DNA from: Bacteroidetes bacterium GWF2_33_16
GTDB taxonomy: Bacteria; Bacteroidota; Bacteroidia; Bacteroidales; UBA12077
Direction of reading: 5' to 3'
Length of the DNA stretch: 64,000 nt
NCBI GenBank assembly: GCA_001768565.1
Contig: MEOE01000016.1
Location: 1-64,000, forward strand
The translations under genes were made by a program, and so were the position numbers. Below are positions 50,178 through 60,162 of this stretch, piece by piece (the first letter of the stretch is position 1; the number at the start of each line of letters is the position of its first letter). The notes below the pieces were generated by a model. That model did not search any database. It was not told the DNA's origin and saw nothing but the letters and a program-made list of their open reading frames with translations.

Positions 50178-53100
50178 ATGCGACAATATCTAAAATTACT
50201 AATCAGCTCTGTTTTTATATTGGTCCTATCGATCAGTATTGTAAAAGCAGAAAACGATTCGCGACTACTGCGATTTCCTGATATTAACAAAAATCTTATA
50301 GCATTTGTGTATGCAGGAGATATTTGGACAGTAAATTCAAATGGTGGTGATGCAAAAAGATTAACATCACACCTTGGGTTAGAATTGTTTCCAAAAATAT
50401 CACCAGATGGAAAATGGATTGCATTTTCGGCCGAATATTCAGGAAGCCGACAAGTATATGTTATGCCATCTGACGGAGGAACTCCAGAACAATTAACCTA
50501 TTATAATGATGTAGGTATTATGCCTCCACGTGGTGGTTGGGATTATGTTGTACTCGACTGGACTCCAGATAGCAAGAATATCCTTATTAGAGCTAATCGT
50601 ACTCCCTATGGAGATAGAAACGGCAAGTATTTTCTTGTAAGCATTAATGGGGGACTCGAAAAACCACTTCAGATAACAAATGGCGGTTTTGCTGTACTTT
50701 CACCTGATGCTACCAAGCTTTGTTTTACTCCTGTCGATCGTGAGTTTCGTACATGGAAAAGATACAAAGGAGGACGCGCTTCAGATCTTTGGATTTATGA
50801 TCTGGTAAATGATAATTCAGAGCGTATTACAGATTTTGTGGGAACAGATCAAATACCTACATGGCATAAAAACAAAATCTTTTTTGCTTCCGACAGAGAT
50901 CTTACTCTTAACATTTTTAGCTACGATATAGATTCTAAAGAAACAAAGAAAATAACCAATCATACTGAGTTTGATGTAATGTGGCCTTCAGGAGAAAACG
51001 GTATGTTAGCATACGAGAATGGTGGGTATATCTACAAACTAAATTTAGAAACTGGAACTAACGAAAAGGTAATTGTAAATATTAATTTCGATAATCCGAA
51101 CATACTTCCATATTTCAAAAATGTTTCTGAATTTATTGATGGATTTAATATTTCTCCAAGTGGTAAAAGAGCTTTGTTCGATGCCCGTGGTGATATTTTT
51201 TCTGTGCCAGCGGAGAATGGCGTTACAGAGAATCTAACGAATACACAAGGCATTAGAGAGATGTTTTCGAATTGGTCACCTGATGGTAAATATATAACCT
51301 ATGTTTCTGATGCTACTGGCGAATATGAAATTTATCTGCTTGAGAATAAAAAAGGAGCTAAAGCAAAACAGATAACCTTTAATTCCAAATCATGGAAATA
51401 TGATTTAATCTGGTCGCCCAATAGTAAATACTTGTTGTTTTTTGATCGTACCTTAAAACTTCAATTGCTAACTATTGAAACAGGAATTATAAAAGATGTA
51501 ACATCCGCTTATTCAAATGAAATTCGCGATTATCAGTTCTCCCCAGATTCAAAATGGGTGACATATACAAATGATGCAGAAAATGGCAATAGCGCAATTT
51601 ATGTTTATAATCTCGAGAATGGTCAGAACTATAAACTAACCGACGATTCTTTTAACGATAACTCACCTGTATTTTCGAAGTGTGGAAACTATATTTTCTT
51701 TTTGTCAAACAGAGATTTTAATCTTGCTTTCTCAAGTTTTGAATTTACCTATTTATATAATAATGCAACTCGTATTTATGCATTGGCATTAAGAAATGAC
51801 AGCCCTAAATTGTTTAAATTCAAAAATGATGTTGAAACAGTTAAAAAAGAAGAATCAACTGAACCAAAGGCTGGCGATTCCAAATCGAAAGATGCAAAAG
51901 GGAAAGAATCACCAAAATCAGAATTAAACATAAAAATTGATTTCGATGGTATAGCATCAAGGATAATGGATTTCCCGATTCAGGCAGGAAATTACAGAGG
52001 TATAGATGCCGTTGAAGGTGGAATACTTTATTCGTCAAACGATGGATTACATAAATATGATATTGCTGACGAAAAAGATCAGGTAATTATTTCCGGCAGC
52101 AGACAATTTATTGTATCAGCTGATGGTAAAAAATTAATTTATAACGCTGGACCAAATTATGGTATTGTTGACATAAAACCCGGGCAAAAATCAGGCGATG
52201 GAAAAATAAACCTGGAAAACATGGTTATGAAAATCGATCCTAAAAAAGAATGGCAGCAGATTTATACCGATGGATGGAGAATATTCAGAGATTATTTCTA
52301 TGTTGCAAATTTGCACAATATCGATTGGGCAGGATTGAAAGCAAAATACGAAAAGCTTGTTCCTTATGTTAGTCATCGTGCCGATTTAGACTATATTTTT
52401 GGTGAGATAATTTCTGAAAGCAATACTGGTCATGCTTACGACAACTGGGGAGATATAAAAAGAGTTGAGAGAATTGATGGAGGGTTGCTAGGTGCTGAAT
52501 TAAAACCAGATTTAGCTGCAAACAGATATATTATTTCTAAGATCTATAAAGGTGAAAACTGGAACGAATCACGCCGGTCACCATTAACTGAACAGGGCAT
52601 AAATGTTAAAGAGGGCGATTATTTAATTACCTTAAACGGAAGTAATGTTACTTTGGCAGACAATCCCTATAAATTCCTCGAAAATACTGTTGGTAAGATT
52701 ATTGAAATAACAGTTAATAATAAGCCAACTGTTGATGGATCCAAAACTTACGAGATAAAACCAATAAAGAGTGAATTAGAATTATTTTACCTTGATCAGA
52801 TAGAAACCAGAAGACAGATGGTAGATAAACTATCAGGCGGTAAAATTGGATATATACATGTACCAAATACTGCTGTAGAAGGAAACTACGAATTGCACAG
52901 GGGAATGTATACTTATCACAATAAAGAAGCTTTAATTATTGATGATCGAGATAATGGTGGAGGTTTTATCCCTGAAAACATGGCCGATCTGCTTGATCGT
53001 GAAACGTTAAGCTATTGGCATCGAAGAGGTTTAAAATCAACCAAGTCGCCTGCAATAGCACATGACGGACCAAAAGTTATGCTTATTAATGGGTATTCCT

Positions 53101-53465
53101 CTTCAGGTGGTGATGCATTTCCATATTATTTCAGGAAAAAAGGATTAGGCCTTTTAATTGGTACACGCACATGGGGCGGATTAGTAGGGATACAAGGAGG
53201 CAGAAGCTTTGTTGATGGAGGTAGTTTTAATGTTCCTCAGTTTGGAGTATACGACGAAAACGAAGAGTGGATTATTGAGGGGGTTGGCGTTTATCCAGAT
53301 ATAGAAGTAATTGATGCTCCTCATTTAATTGCTAAGGGAATCGATCCAAGCATTGAAAAAGCAGTCGAAGTTTTATTAAAACAACTTCAGGAGAATCCTG
53401 TTAAAAAAGTAAATCCACCAGCAGATCCTGACAGATCGAAATGGATTGAAAAAGACATTAAGTAA
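50178..53465 (+). CDS. Tricorn-like S41 protease
   Basis: 1095 residues with a signal peptide (1-24). Residues ~30-560 are two beta-propellers of WD40-like/PD40 repeats (SPDGKWIAFSAEYSGSRQVY, SPDGKYITYVSDATGEYEIY). Then comes a Lys/Glu/Ser-rich, probably disordered, linker (EEST...GKESPKSE), a PDZ-like region near GGLLGAELKPD, and a C-terminal S41-type catalytic domain with NTGHAYD and INGYSSSGGDAFPYYFR, where the serine of the SSSGGD segment is the likely nucleophile. Tricorn proteases degrade peptides released by the proteasome or, in bacteria, periplasmic peptides. The C-terminus ends after DPSIEKAVEVLLKQLQENP. Signal peptide implies a periplasmic enzyme. Monocistronic. Confidence 0.92.
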   Translation: MRQYLKLLISSVFILVLSISIVKAENDSRLLRFPDINKNLIAFVYAGDIWTVNSNGGDAKRLTSHLGLELFPKISPDGKWIAFSAEYSGSRQVYVMPSDGGTPEQLTYYNDVGIMPPRGGWDYVVLDWTPDSKNILIRANRTPYGDRNGKYFLVSINGGLEKPLQITNGGFAVLSPDATKLCFTPVDREFRTWKRYKGGRASDLWIYDLVNDNSERITDFVGTDQIPTWHKNKIFFASDRDLTLNIFSYDIDSKETKKITNHTEFDVMWPSGENGMLAYENGGYIYKLNLETGTNEKVIVNINFDNPNILPYFKNVSEFIDGFNISPSGKRALFDARGDIFSVPAENGVTENLTNTQGIREMFSNWSPDGKYITYVSDATGEYEIYLLENKKGAKAKQITFNSKSWKYDLIWSPNSKYLLFFDRTLKLQLLTIETGIIKDVTSAYSNEIRDYQFSPDSKWVTYTNDAENGNSAIYVYNLENGQNYKLTDDSFNDNSPVFSKCGNYIFFLSNRDFNLAFSSFEFTYLYNNATRIYALALRNDSPKLFKFKNDVETVKKEESTEPKAGDSKSKDAKGKESPKSELNIKIDFDGIASRIMDFPIQAGNYRGIDAVEGGILYSSNDGLHKYDIADEKDQVIISGSRQFIVSADGKKLIYNAGPNYGIVDIKPGQKSGDGKINLENMVMKIDPKKEWQQIYTDGWRIFRDYFYVANLHNIDWAGLKAKYEKLVPYVSHRADLDYIFGEIISESNTGHAYDNWGDIKRVERIDGGLLGAELKPDLAANRYIISKIYKGENWNESRRSPLTEQGINVKEGDYLITLNGSNVTLADNPYKFLENTVGKIIEITVNNKPTVDGSKTYEIKPIKSELELFYLDQIETRRQMVDKLSGGKIGYIHVPNTAVEGNYELHRGMYTYHNKEALIIDDRDNGGGFIPENMADLLDRETLSYWHRRGLKSTKSPAIAHDGPKVMLINGYSSSGGDAFPYYFRKKGLGLLIGTRTWGGLVGIQGGRSFVDGGSFNVPQFGVYDENEEWIIEGVGVYPDIEVIDAPHLIAKGIDPSIEKAVEVLLKQLQENPVKKVNPPADPDRSKWIEKDIK

Positions 53466-53473
53466 TTAATAAG

Positions 53474-53506
53474 AAAAACAGGGAGTTCGCTCCCTGTTTT
53501 TTTTTT
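53474..53506 (+). terminator. Rho-independent terminator
   Basis: ACAGGGAG (53478-53485) and CTCCCTGT (53490-53497) joined by a stable TTCG tetraloop, followed by a long T run; ends the Tricorn gene. Confidence 0.92.
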
Positions 53507-53946
53507 GGAATAGCATAAACATTTATTTAACATGACTATTTGATCTGAGTTTTTTTATCACTCTACAAATTACAAAATTCTAATGTTCGATTTCGAACAA
53601 ACACTCTACGGAACCGGTCGTTTTTTTATTTATATCAACCTCGTCTTATAGTCCTATAATTCTAATTTTCTTGCACATATACACTTTGGCATTATTAATG
53701 AATTTCCTTATTTTAAAAATTTTATTTTTACAACCACTACTAATTGATTATTTTTAATATATATGATTATTTGGTATTAACAACGGTTAAATATTATAAT
53801 TAAAAAGTAAATAAAAGATTCTGTGTAGAATTAATATTACCATTTTGTAGGGTAGAAGTAAACTTGTTGATCTATTTAAATATGAAATATATTTCACAAA
53901 TATATTTACAGAATTTATATTTTTTAATAACTTAAAATTTTAATCT
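53507..53946. other. Long leader/regulatory region before susC
   Basis: 440 bases, AT-rich with a small GC island near 53600-53620. Contains the palindrome 53585-53598 and a weak -7-like TACCATTTTG (53838-53847), which has one base too many for the consensus. No ORF, tRNA or riboswitch was recognised. Confidence 0.5.
53585..53598. promoter_or_regulatory. Palindrome upstream of susC
   Basis: GTTCGA-tt-TCGAAC, a perfect 6-bp inverted repeat with a 2-base centre, about 350 bases ahead of susC. Candidate operator; no sigma, anti-sigma or hybrid two-component gene of the Sus type is adjacent. Confidence 0.35.
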
Positions 53947-56910
53947 ATGAAAAAACGAATGATTTTTTTTGCATTTATGCTATTTGCGGGCTTTATTTCG
54001 CAGGCACAAATGCAAATTTCTGGAACAGTACTTGGAGCTGAAGATGGATTATCAATTCCAGGAGTATCTGTTGTTGTAAAAGAAAGTCCAACAATTGGTA
54101 CAACAACAGATATTGATGGTAAATATTCGTTATCAGTACCCAGCACTGCACAAGTTTTGGTTTTCAGCTTTGTTGGTATGAAAACTCAGGAAGTGCTTAT
54201 AAATGGGAGATCTGTAATTGATATTCAGATGGAATCAGAAGTAATGGAGATGGATGAAGTAATTGTTGTCGGTTACGGATCCCAAAGCAAGAAATTAATT
54301 ACAGGATCTGTTGTTTCCGTAAGTGCTGATAAACTAGAAAACGAAGTAATACAAGGAGTTGATTTGGCTCTTCAAGGACGAATGTCCGGAGTAAGAGTAT
54401 CTGCAAACTCTGGTACTCCTGGTGGTGGTATTTCTGTGAGAATCCGAGGAGCATCTTCAATTCTGGCAGGTAATGAACCTTTGTATATAATTGATGGTAT
54501 TCCAATCAATACTGGAGATTACTCGCAGGAAACTTCTTATGGTGGTCAGGATTTAAGTGCAACAACATCTATTAATCCCAATGACATTAAAGATATTCAG
54601 GTATTAAAAGATGCTTCCTATGCTGCTATCTATGGAGCAAGAGCTGCTAATGGGGTTGTTCTTATTACTACTAAAAACGGTAATGCTGGAAAAGCACAAG
54701 TAAACTTTAGTTATTCTACTGGTACCCAAGAAGTAATTAAAAAGCGAGATTTGCTTAATACAGAACAATATGTTGAAGCAATGAATGAAGGATTGTTCAA
54801 CAGATATGGGTTAGTAGATTATTTGGGATCCCCAGAAGATTACGATGCAGATACTGATTGGCAAGATGCAGTATTTAGAGTTGCACCTATGTCGGAATAT
54901 CAGTTATCTATTGCTGGAGGAAGCGAAACATTTAACTATTATGTTTCAGGTGGTTACATGGATCAAACAGGTATTGTAATCGGTTCTGACTATGAAAGAT
55001 TGTCAGCAAGAATTAACATGGATGTTAAAGCTACAGATAAATTGAAATTAGGAACAAGAATTCAGATTTCAAAAGAAAATATTAACCGAATCTGGGGTGA
55101 TAATAATATCTATGGACCATTATCGAACGCTTATGCTGTTCCGCCAACAGATGCAATATATAATGATGATGGTAGTTATAACACTAATACATTATATGCT
55201 AACCCTGTTGCTATGGGAAAAGAACCAAAACACTTAAATCAGATCTTCAGAACAATAGGAAATGTATTTCTTGAGTATGATATTATTACTAATCTTTCGT
55301 TTAAATCAAGTGTAAATGCCGATTTATTAAATTTAAGAGAGGATAGTTTTTTACCTACCGATATTGGAATTGCTGTTGGCAGCAATGGTAGTGGTACTTC
55401 AGGAAACTCTGATATTCAACGTGTAGGTTTAGAAGAAACTCTTACCTATAGTTTGAATTTTGATTCTCATTCATTTAAAGTTCTTGGAGGATTCAGCTAC
55501 GAGGACAATAAAGAGTATTATACTCAGGTTCAGGCAATTCAGTTTCCATCAAATGATTTTAAATGGATTACCTCTGCAGCTGAAGTAAATGGAGGAACCG
55601 CCCGAACAACTGGATATAAACTAGCATCATACTTTGGAAGAGTACAATATGATTTTAATAAAAAATTGCTTTTCCAATTCATTATCCGTGCTGATGGTTC
55701 TTCTCGTTTTGGAGCAAATAATAAATATGGATATTTCCCTTCAGCATCACTGGCTTACAGACTCTCTGAGGAAGGATTTATAAAAAACATATCTTTTATT
55801 AGTGATTTAAAAATAAGAGCTAGTTATGGTACTACAGGAAACCAAAACATAGGAAACTTCCAATCCTATGGGCTTTGGGGTTCTGGAAATAATTATAATG
55901 GAAATCCAGGTGTAGCAACTACACAACTAGGAAATCCTGATTTGAAATGGGAAAAAACTACGACATTTGAAGGTGGCCTTAACCTAGGTTTACTTAAAGA
56001 TCGTATAATGATTGATCTCTCTGTTTACAGTAAAAATACCGATGACTTATTACTAAACAGGCCTTTAACTGGCGTTAGTGGATATACTAGTATAACCGAA
56101 AATATTGGTAGTGTAAAGAATACCGGTGTTGAGATAGGTTTAAATACTATTAATTTCCAAACTAAAGGAGGCTTTACTTGGAATACTGACTTTAATATAT
56201 CTTTCAACAAAAGCGAAATTACAGAGTTGTATAACGACGAACCTCTTGATTTTGGATATGCAAACAGGTTTGCCGTTGGCCATTCTTTCGGTGAATTTTA
56301 TGGTTTAAAGTTTTTAAGAGTTGATCCTGCAACTGGTGATATGGTGTTTGATGATAGAAATGATGATGGACTGATTACAGATGATGACAGAACTTTTATT
56401 GGAAATCCTAATCCTAAATACGAGGGCGGTATTACCAATACATTCTCATTTAAAGGATTAGAATTATCGGCCTTCTTCCAGTTTGTTCAAGGAAATGATG
56501 TCTATAATGCAGTAAGTACTTATTCTCAATCTTATTATTGGGATAATATGGATACAAAGGTTCTTGACCGATGGAAAAATCCTGGTGATAAAACAGATGT
56601 TCCTCGTGCATATTATGGCAATCCAGATATTACTGCATTAGAATCATCTTATAAAGTTGAAGATGGGTCTTTTGTAAGACTTAAATCAGTTAAATTAAGC
56701 TATAATATACCTTCAAAATGGCTTGAAAAAGTTAAAATAAGGAGCATACAGGTATATGCAACCGGACAAAATTTATTTACATGGACTAACTATAGTGGTC
56801 CAGATCCTGAAGTTAACTATGCAGGAACTAATAATACAATTATTGGTACTGATTTTTACACTTACCCGGTAGCAAGAACCATGATGTTTGGTATTAATTT
56901 AGGTTTATAA
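53947..56910 (+). CDS. SusC/RagA-family TonB-dependent outer-membrane transporter
   Basis: 987 residues: signal peptide (1-~20), carboxypeptidase-regulatory-like domain (~25-98; ISGTVLGAEDGLSIPGVSVV, VVKESPTIGTTTDIDGKYSL), plug domain (~110-225; GSQSKKLITGSVVSVSADKL, RIRGASSILAGNEPLYIIDG, YGARAANGVVLITTK) and a 22-strand barrel to the final aromatic GINLGL. There is no N-terminal STN domain, so it does not signal to an anti-sigma factor. Forms a pair with the susD gene 22 bases downstream. Ligand unknown; no enzyme gene is in the same transcript. Confidence 0.95.
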   Translation: MKKRMIFFAFMLFAGFISQAQMQISGTVLGAEDGLSIPGVSVVVKESPTIGTTTDIDGKYSLSVPSTAQVLVFSFVGMKTQEVLINGRSVIDIQMESEVMEMDEVIVVGYGSQSKKLITGSVVSVSADKLENEVIQGVDLALQGRMSGVRVSANSGTPGGGISVRIRGASSILAGNEPLYIIDGIPINTGDYSQETSYGGQDLSATTSINPNDIKDIQVLKDASYAAIYGARAANGVVLITTKNGNAGKAQVNFSYSTGTQEVIKKRDLLNTEQYVEAMNEGLFNRYGLVDYLGSPEDYDADTDWQDAVFRVAPMSEYQLSIAGGSETFNYYVSGGYMDQTGIVIGSDYERLSARINMDVKATDKLKLGTRIQISKENINRIWGDNNIYGPLSNAYAVPPTDAIYNDDGSYNTNTLYANPVAMGKEPKHLNQIFRTIGNVFLEYDIITNLSFKSSVNADLLNLREDSFLPTDIGIAVGSNGSGTSGNSDIQRVGLEETLTYSLNFDSHSFKVLGGFSYEDNKEYYTQVQAIQFPSNDFKWITSAAEVNGGTARTTGYKLASYFGRVQYDFNKKLLFQFIIRADGSSRFGANNKYGYFPSASLAYRLSEEGFIKNISFISDLKIRASYGTTGNQNIGNFQSYGLWGSGNNYNGNPGVATTQLGNPDLKWEKTTTFEGGLNLGLLKDRIMIDLSVYSKNTDDLLLNRPLTGVSGYTSITENIGSVKNTGVEIGLNTINFQTKGGFTWNTDFNISFNKSEITELYNDEPLDFGYANRFAVGHSFGEFYGLKFLRVDPATGDMVFDDRNDDGLITDDDRTFIGNPNPKYEGGITNTFSFKGLELSAFFQFVQGNDVYNAVSTYSQSYYWDNMDTKVLDRWKNPGDKTDVPRAYYGNPDITALESSYKVEDGSFVRLKSVKLSYNIPSKWLEKVKIRSIQVYATGQNLFTWTNYSGPDPEVNYAGTNNTIIGTDFYTYPVARTMMFGINLGL

Positions 56911-56916
56911 AAGATA

Positions 56917-56922
56917 AAGGAG
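56917..56922 (+). promoter_or_regulatory. Shine-Dalgarno sequence of susD
   Basis: AAGGAG, 10 bases before the susD ATG at 56933. Unusually good for this genome. Confidence 0.55.
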
Positions 56923-56932
56923 ACAGATAATT

Positions 56933-58264
56933 ATGAAAAAGTTTCATTTAATAATAATAGCAGTTATTTTACTGTTTTCGGGCTGTGAGGATATTCTTGA
57001 AGTAAACACTACTTCATCATTCAATACAGATCAGGGTGTAATCACTACTGAAGCCCGCGCTGAACTTGCCTTAACAGGTATGTATGATGGCCTGCAAAAT
57101 CAATATTACTATGGTAATTATATAATTACATTCGGAGACCTGCCATCTGACAATATGGATCATACCGGTACTTTTGTTAATAGTGCCGAAGTTGATCAAA
57201 ATGAGATTTATCCATCAAATACTATATTGGCTCAAGTGTGGGATCAAATATACTATGTAATCAATATCGCAAATACTATTTATGAAGATGTTCCGAATAT
57301 CAAAGGTATTGATCAGGAAGTTTCAGACCGCATGCAGGGCGAAGCTTTATTTATTAGGGCTCTATGTTACTTTGATTTAGTTAAAAACTGGGGAGATGTT
57401 CCATTACAACTTAATCCTGTTAGATCAACTCAAGATATTCAAAAATTATCAAGAGAAACAGTTGCAAATGTTTATTTTCAAATTGTTGATGATTTAGAAG
57501 AGGCCGAAACCAAACTTGGTGATTATGATGAAGCCGGCAGAGCCAATATCTGGGCTGTTAGAGCACTATTGTCAAGAGTTCATTTATATCAGGGACATTA
57601 TCAGGATGCATACGATTATGCAAACAATGTGATAGTTAATAGCCCTTATACACTTGAAACAAACTATGCCGATATTTTTACTTACGAAAACGAGTATTGT
57701 TCAGAAAGTATTTTCGAGGTAGACTTTACAGGACAAGATGCAAATAATTTTGCTTTCTGGTATCATCCTGATGATTTAGGTGGAAGATATGAATATGGTG
57801 TTTCTGATGATCTAGAAACTAGCTATGATGCATCCGATGTAAGATATGATGCAAATATTGGATTCTATGCTGCAACCGGTTATTATATTACCAAATACAC
57901 TGATGTTGCTTCCGGTAGCGATAATGTAATTGTTTTGAGATTAACAGAGATGTATTTAACTCGCTCTGAAGCATTGGTTAATGGAGCTACACCAGTAGGA
58001 GGTGATTCAAGACTTGCTGATTTTAACCAGACTTATTCTAGGGCTGGTTTAGGAAATCACCCTGGTCCAATTACAATGACAGATATCCTTAACGAACGTC
58101 GTTTTGAGTTTGCTTTCGAAGGACATCGCTGGTGTGATTTAACCAGAACTGGTGAGGCAATTAATGTACTAACTAATGTTACTAGCACAAATCAATATTT
58201 ATGGCCAATACCACAGGATGAAAGAGATGTAAATCCAAATCTTGAACAAAATCCAGGCTACTAG
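56933..58264 (+). CDS. SusD/RagB-family nutrient-binding lipoprotein
   Basis: 443 residues with a lipobox (LFSGC, Cys17). SusD-type TPR fold: TTEARAELALTGMYDGLQNQYYYGN, QGEALFIRALCYFDLVKNWGDVPL and RADIWAVRALLSRVHLYQG-like helices, with the SusD C-terminus FEFAFEGHRWCDLTRTGEAI and WPIPQDERDVNPNLEQNPGY. It caps SusC and binds the glycan or peptide at the cell surface. Shorter than SusD proper (~550). Only the pair is present; no glycan-degrading enzymes flank it, so its substrate could be a peptide or glycopeptide. Terminator follows. Confidence 0.93.
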   Translation: MKKFHLIIIAVILLFSGCEDILEVNTTSSFNTDQGVITTEARAELALTGMYDGLQNQYYYGNYIITFGDLPSDNMDHTGTFVNSAEVDQNEIYPSNTILAQVWDQIYYVINIANTIYEDVPNIKGIDQEVSDRMQGEALFIRALCYFDLVKNWGDVPLQLNPVRSTQDIQKLSRETVANVYFQIVDDLEEAETKLGDYDEAGRANIWAVRALLSRVHLYQGHYQDAYDYANNVIVNSPYTLETNYADIFTYENEYCSESIFEVDFTGQDANNFAFWYHPDDLGGRYEYGVSDDLETSYDASDVRYDANIGFYAATGYYITKYTDVASGSDNVIVLRLTEMYLTRSEALVNGATPVGGDSRLADFNQTYSRAGLGNHPGPITMTDILNERRFEFAFEGHRWCDLTRTGEAINVLTNVTSTNQYLWPIPQDERDVNPNLEQNPGY

Positions 58265-58283
58265 TATTTTATTTATAATTAAA

Positions 58284-58320
58284 AAAGAAGTTGTCTCCAA
58301 AAAAGACAGCTTCTTTCTTT
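58284..58320 (+). terminator. Rho-independent terminator of the susCD operon
   Basis: AAAGAAGTTGTC (58284-58295) / GACAGCTTCTTT (58305-58316), one G-T wobble, then a T-rich tail. Near-identical in stem and A-rich loop to the terminator at 6422-6456. Confidence 0.85.
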
Positions 58321-58355
58321 TAAAATCTTACTTAATTTATATAATAAAACGCTGA

Positions 58356-59663
58356 TTAAAACACCAAATTTGAATCATAGGCTCCAAATTTTATGTCACA
58401 AGTTGGAGTTTCGCTTGTCGCTCCAGCAAACTGGTATTTGCTATTTTCCTTAATACTCGTGATTTTTTTCGAAAAACGTTCGCGGGGGAATTTCACTTCG
58501 CCATATGTAGTTTCAAATTCCAACGAAAAATTAATTGTTGCATCCAAAGGCATAATTACTGAACAATACTTAAAATTACCTTCGAACAGCGCAAATGATG
58601 GATAAACCTTACTTATAGTTAAATCTGAGTCGTAAGTATTTGGCATCTTAATTAGCTTTTTTATTCCACCAAAAACAAAGTAATCATATTTCGATTCGTC
58701 GCAGCTAAATTCTCCAACATCACCAAGTTTAACATCGCTGTCGTAAATTGATTTTACAACAAATTGATTTACATTGCCTGCCTTTATTCCTGAATATTTG
58801 CCAGAAAAAACAAGTGTGCCAATATTGATTGCTTCAATATCCGAATCGTAAAAATTTATGATACAATTCGACATATCACCTTTTATCCTGTAATCAGAAT
58901 ACTTGGCTTCACTTTTTAAAGAATTAATATTCTGAATAATAATATCATCATCGTACGAATTTAAATCTAGTGTATTAGCACTTCCTATTATAATTTCTGA
59001 ATATTTAGAAGTTATCTCAACATTTTTCATTTCCAAAGCTTCTATATCCGAATCATAAATATTTAATATTGCATCTCCCCCATTTCCGATAGATGCATTA
59101 GAGTATTTCATAGTAAGTTTAGCATCGTCACCAAAGCTTGCCATAGTAATATCGGCATCGTACAAATCAAAATCTATTTTGCCTTTTAATGTTGCAATTT
59201 CAATTTTATTGTACTTGCTTTTTAAATTAAAAGCAATACTTTCTGGAATCCAAAGTGTATATTTTATAGTGTATTTATCAATATTAATTGTTTTGCCATT
59301 TACTAATGTTGTTCTTTTAAAAGGGCCAATTTGTGTGGTGCTTTTCGATAAATTTGTTTTAATATTTAAAGAATTGGTTCCCTGAATAATCTCTGGATTT
59401 TTAAATAAGTCCAATAAAATCTTTTGATCATCGTCTTCGCCTCCTTTAATAATAATCTCTCCTGAAAGTTTAACTTCATTTTTTGCCCATGTATTTACTT
59501 TTAAATCGGTATCGTAACAAGAAAAAGTTAAATCGCCTGTGGAATTAATACTAAATGACTTTTCAAAACTGTCTTTTTTCTCTTGTGCCTGGGTGTAAAA
59601 GCTCAGGAAAATGATTCCAAAGAGTAACAGATAAATTTTAGATTTGAGTTTTATTGTTTTCAT
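58356..59663 (-). CDS. Exported repeat-rich beta protein of a sigma/anti-sigma operon
   Basis: ATG at 59663 is preferred (435 residues; a TTG six codons upstream is possible). Signal peptide (KLKSKIYLLLFGIIFLSFYTQAQ). The mature protein is built of about ten alternating short units in which KYS/KYN (for example LKSKYNKIEIATLKGK) and YDSD/YDAD (FDLYDADITMA, LNIYDSDIEALEM, INFYDSDIEAINIG, VVKSIYDSDVKLGD) recur about every 20-25 residues, typical of a right-handed beta helix; this is like the DUF4097/GIN-type adhesin-like repeats of Bacteroidota. Its start lies inside the anti-sigma gene (26-base overlap). Probably a cell-envelope protein controlled by the sigma factor. Confidence 0.7.
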   Translation of the reverse strand: MKTIKLKSKIYLLLFGIIFLSFYTQAQEKKDSFEKSFSINSTGDLTFSCYDTDLKVNTWAKNEVKLSGEIIIKGGEDDDQKILLDLFKNPEIIQGTNSLNIKTNLSKSTTQIGPFKRTTLVNGKTINIDKYTIKYTLWIPESIAFNLKSKYNKIEIATLKGKIDFDLYDADITMASFGDDAKLTMKYSNASIGNGGDAILNIYDSDIEALEMKNVEITSKYSEIIIGSANTLDLNSYDDDIIIQNINSLKSEAKYSDYRIKGDMSNCIINFYDSDIEAINIGTLVFSGKYSGIKAGNVNQFVVKSIYDSDVKLGDVGEFSCDESKYDYFVFGGIKKLIKMPNTYDSDLTISKVYPSFALFEGNFKYCSVIMPLDATINFSLEFETTYGEVKFPRERFSKKITSIKENSKYQFAGATSETPTCDIKFGAYDSNLVF

Positions 59664-60162
59664 AATTTTTGTTTTTTTCAATTTCGTTTAACATACGGTC
59701 TAAGACCAGAATTTTCTTTTGATACAAATCCATTAGCGAGTTTAGGATTTTTGGATTAGCACCATGATTTTTTAAATCTTCCGAATATTGATGAATCATA
59801 TCGTCAATATTCTGGAGCTCATTAAAACTGGTCGCTAGTTGATCTTTATCAAAATTGGTTTTTATTAATGTGTTATAATATGTATTAATCTGTTTTTGGA
59901 ATTGAGCTTCTTGCCTGGCTAACTTAGGATCAATGTTTTTTAGTATTAACTCTTGATTATTCCTGATAATAGATAATTCAAACACTGCATACGAAAGACC
60001 AATAAACAATAAAACAGATGCAGCTATTTGCAACACAACCATTCGCTTTGACCTCTTTGGTTTAATAAAAGACTGAGATATTCCAGCCCAAAGAAAGTCT
60101 TCATCTGCATTTTCTACATCGAGCTTGTTTCGATTCTGTCTAATGTACTCTTCAATTTTCAT
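59638..60162 (-). CDS. Putative anti-sigma factor, membrane protein
   Basis: 174 residues. A cytoplasmic N-terminus (residues 1-42; KIEEYIRQNRNKLDVENADEDFLWAGIS), one transmembrane helix (~43-62; VVLQIAASVLLFIGLSYAVF), then a ~110-residue periplasmic helical domain rich in Lys, Asn and Gln (KNIDPKLARQEAQFQKQIN). No known zinc-binding ZAS motif is present. Its position directly after the sigma gene (11-base overlap) and the single-helix topology indicate an anti-sigma factor. It also overlaps the downstream exported-protein gene by 26 bases; all three genes are translationally coupled. Confidence 0.75.
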   Translation of the reverse strand: MKIEEYIRQNRNKLDVENADEDFLWAGISQSFIKPKRSKRMVVLQIAASVLLFIGLSYAVFELSIIRNNQELILKNIDPKLARQEAQFQKQINTYYNTLIKTNFDKDQLATSFNELQNIDDMIHQYSEDLKNHGANPKILNSLMDLYQKKILVLDRMLNEIEKNKNYENNKTQI

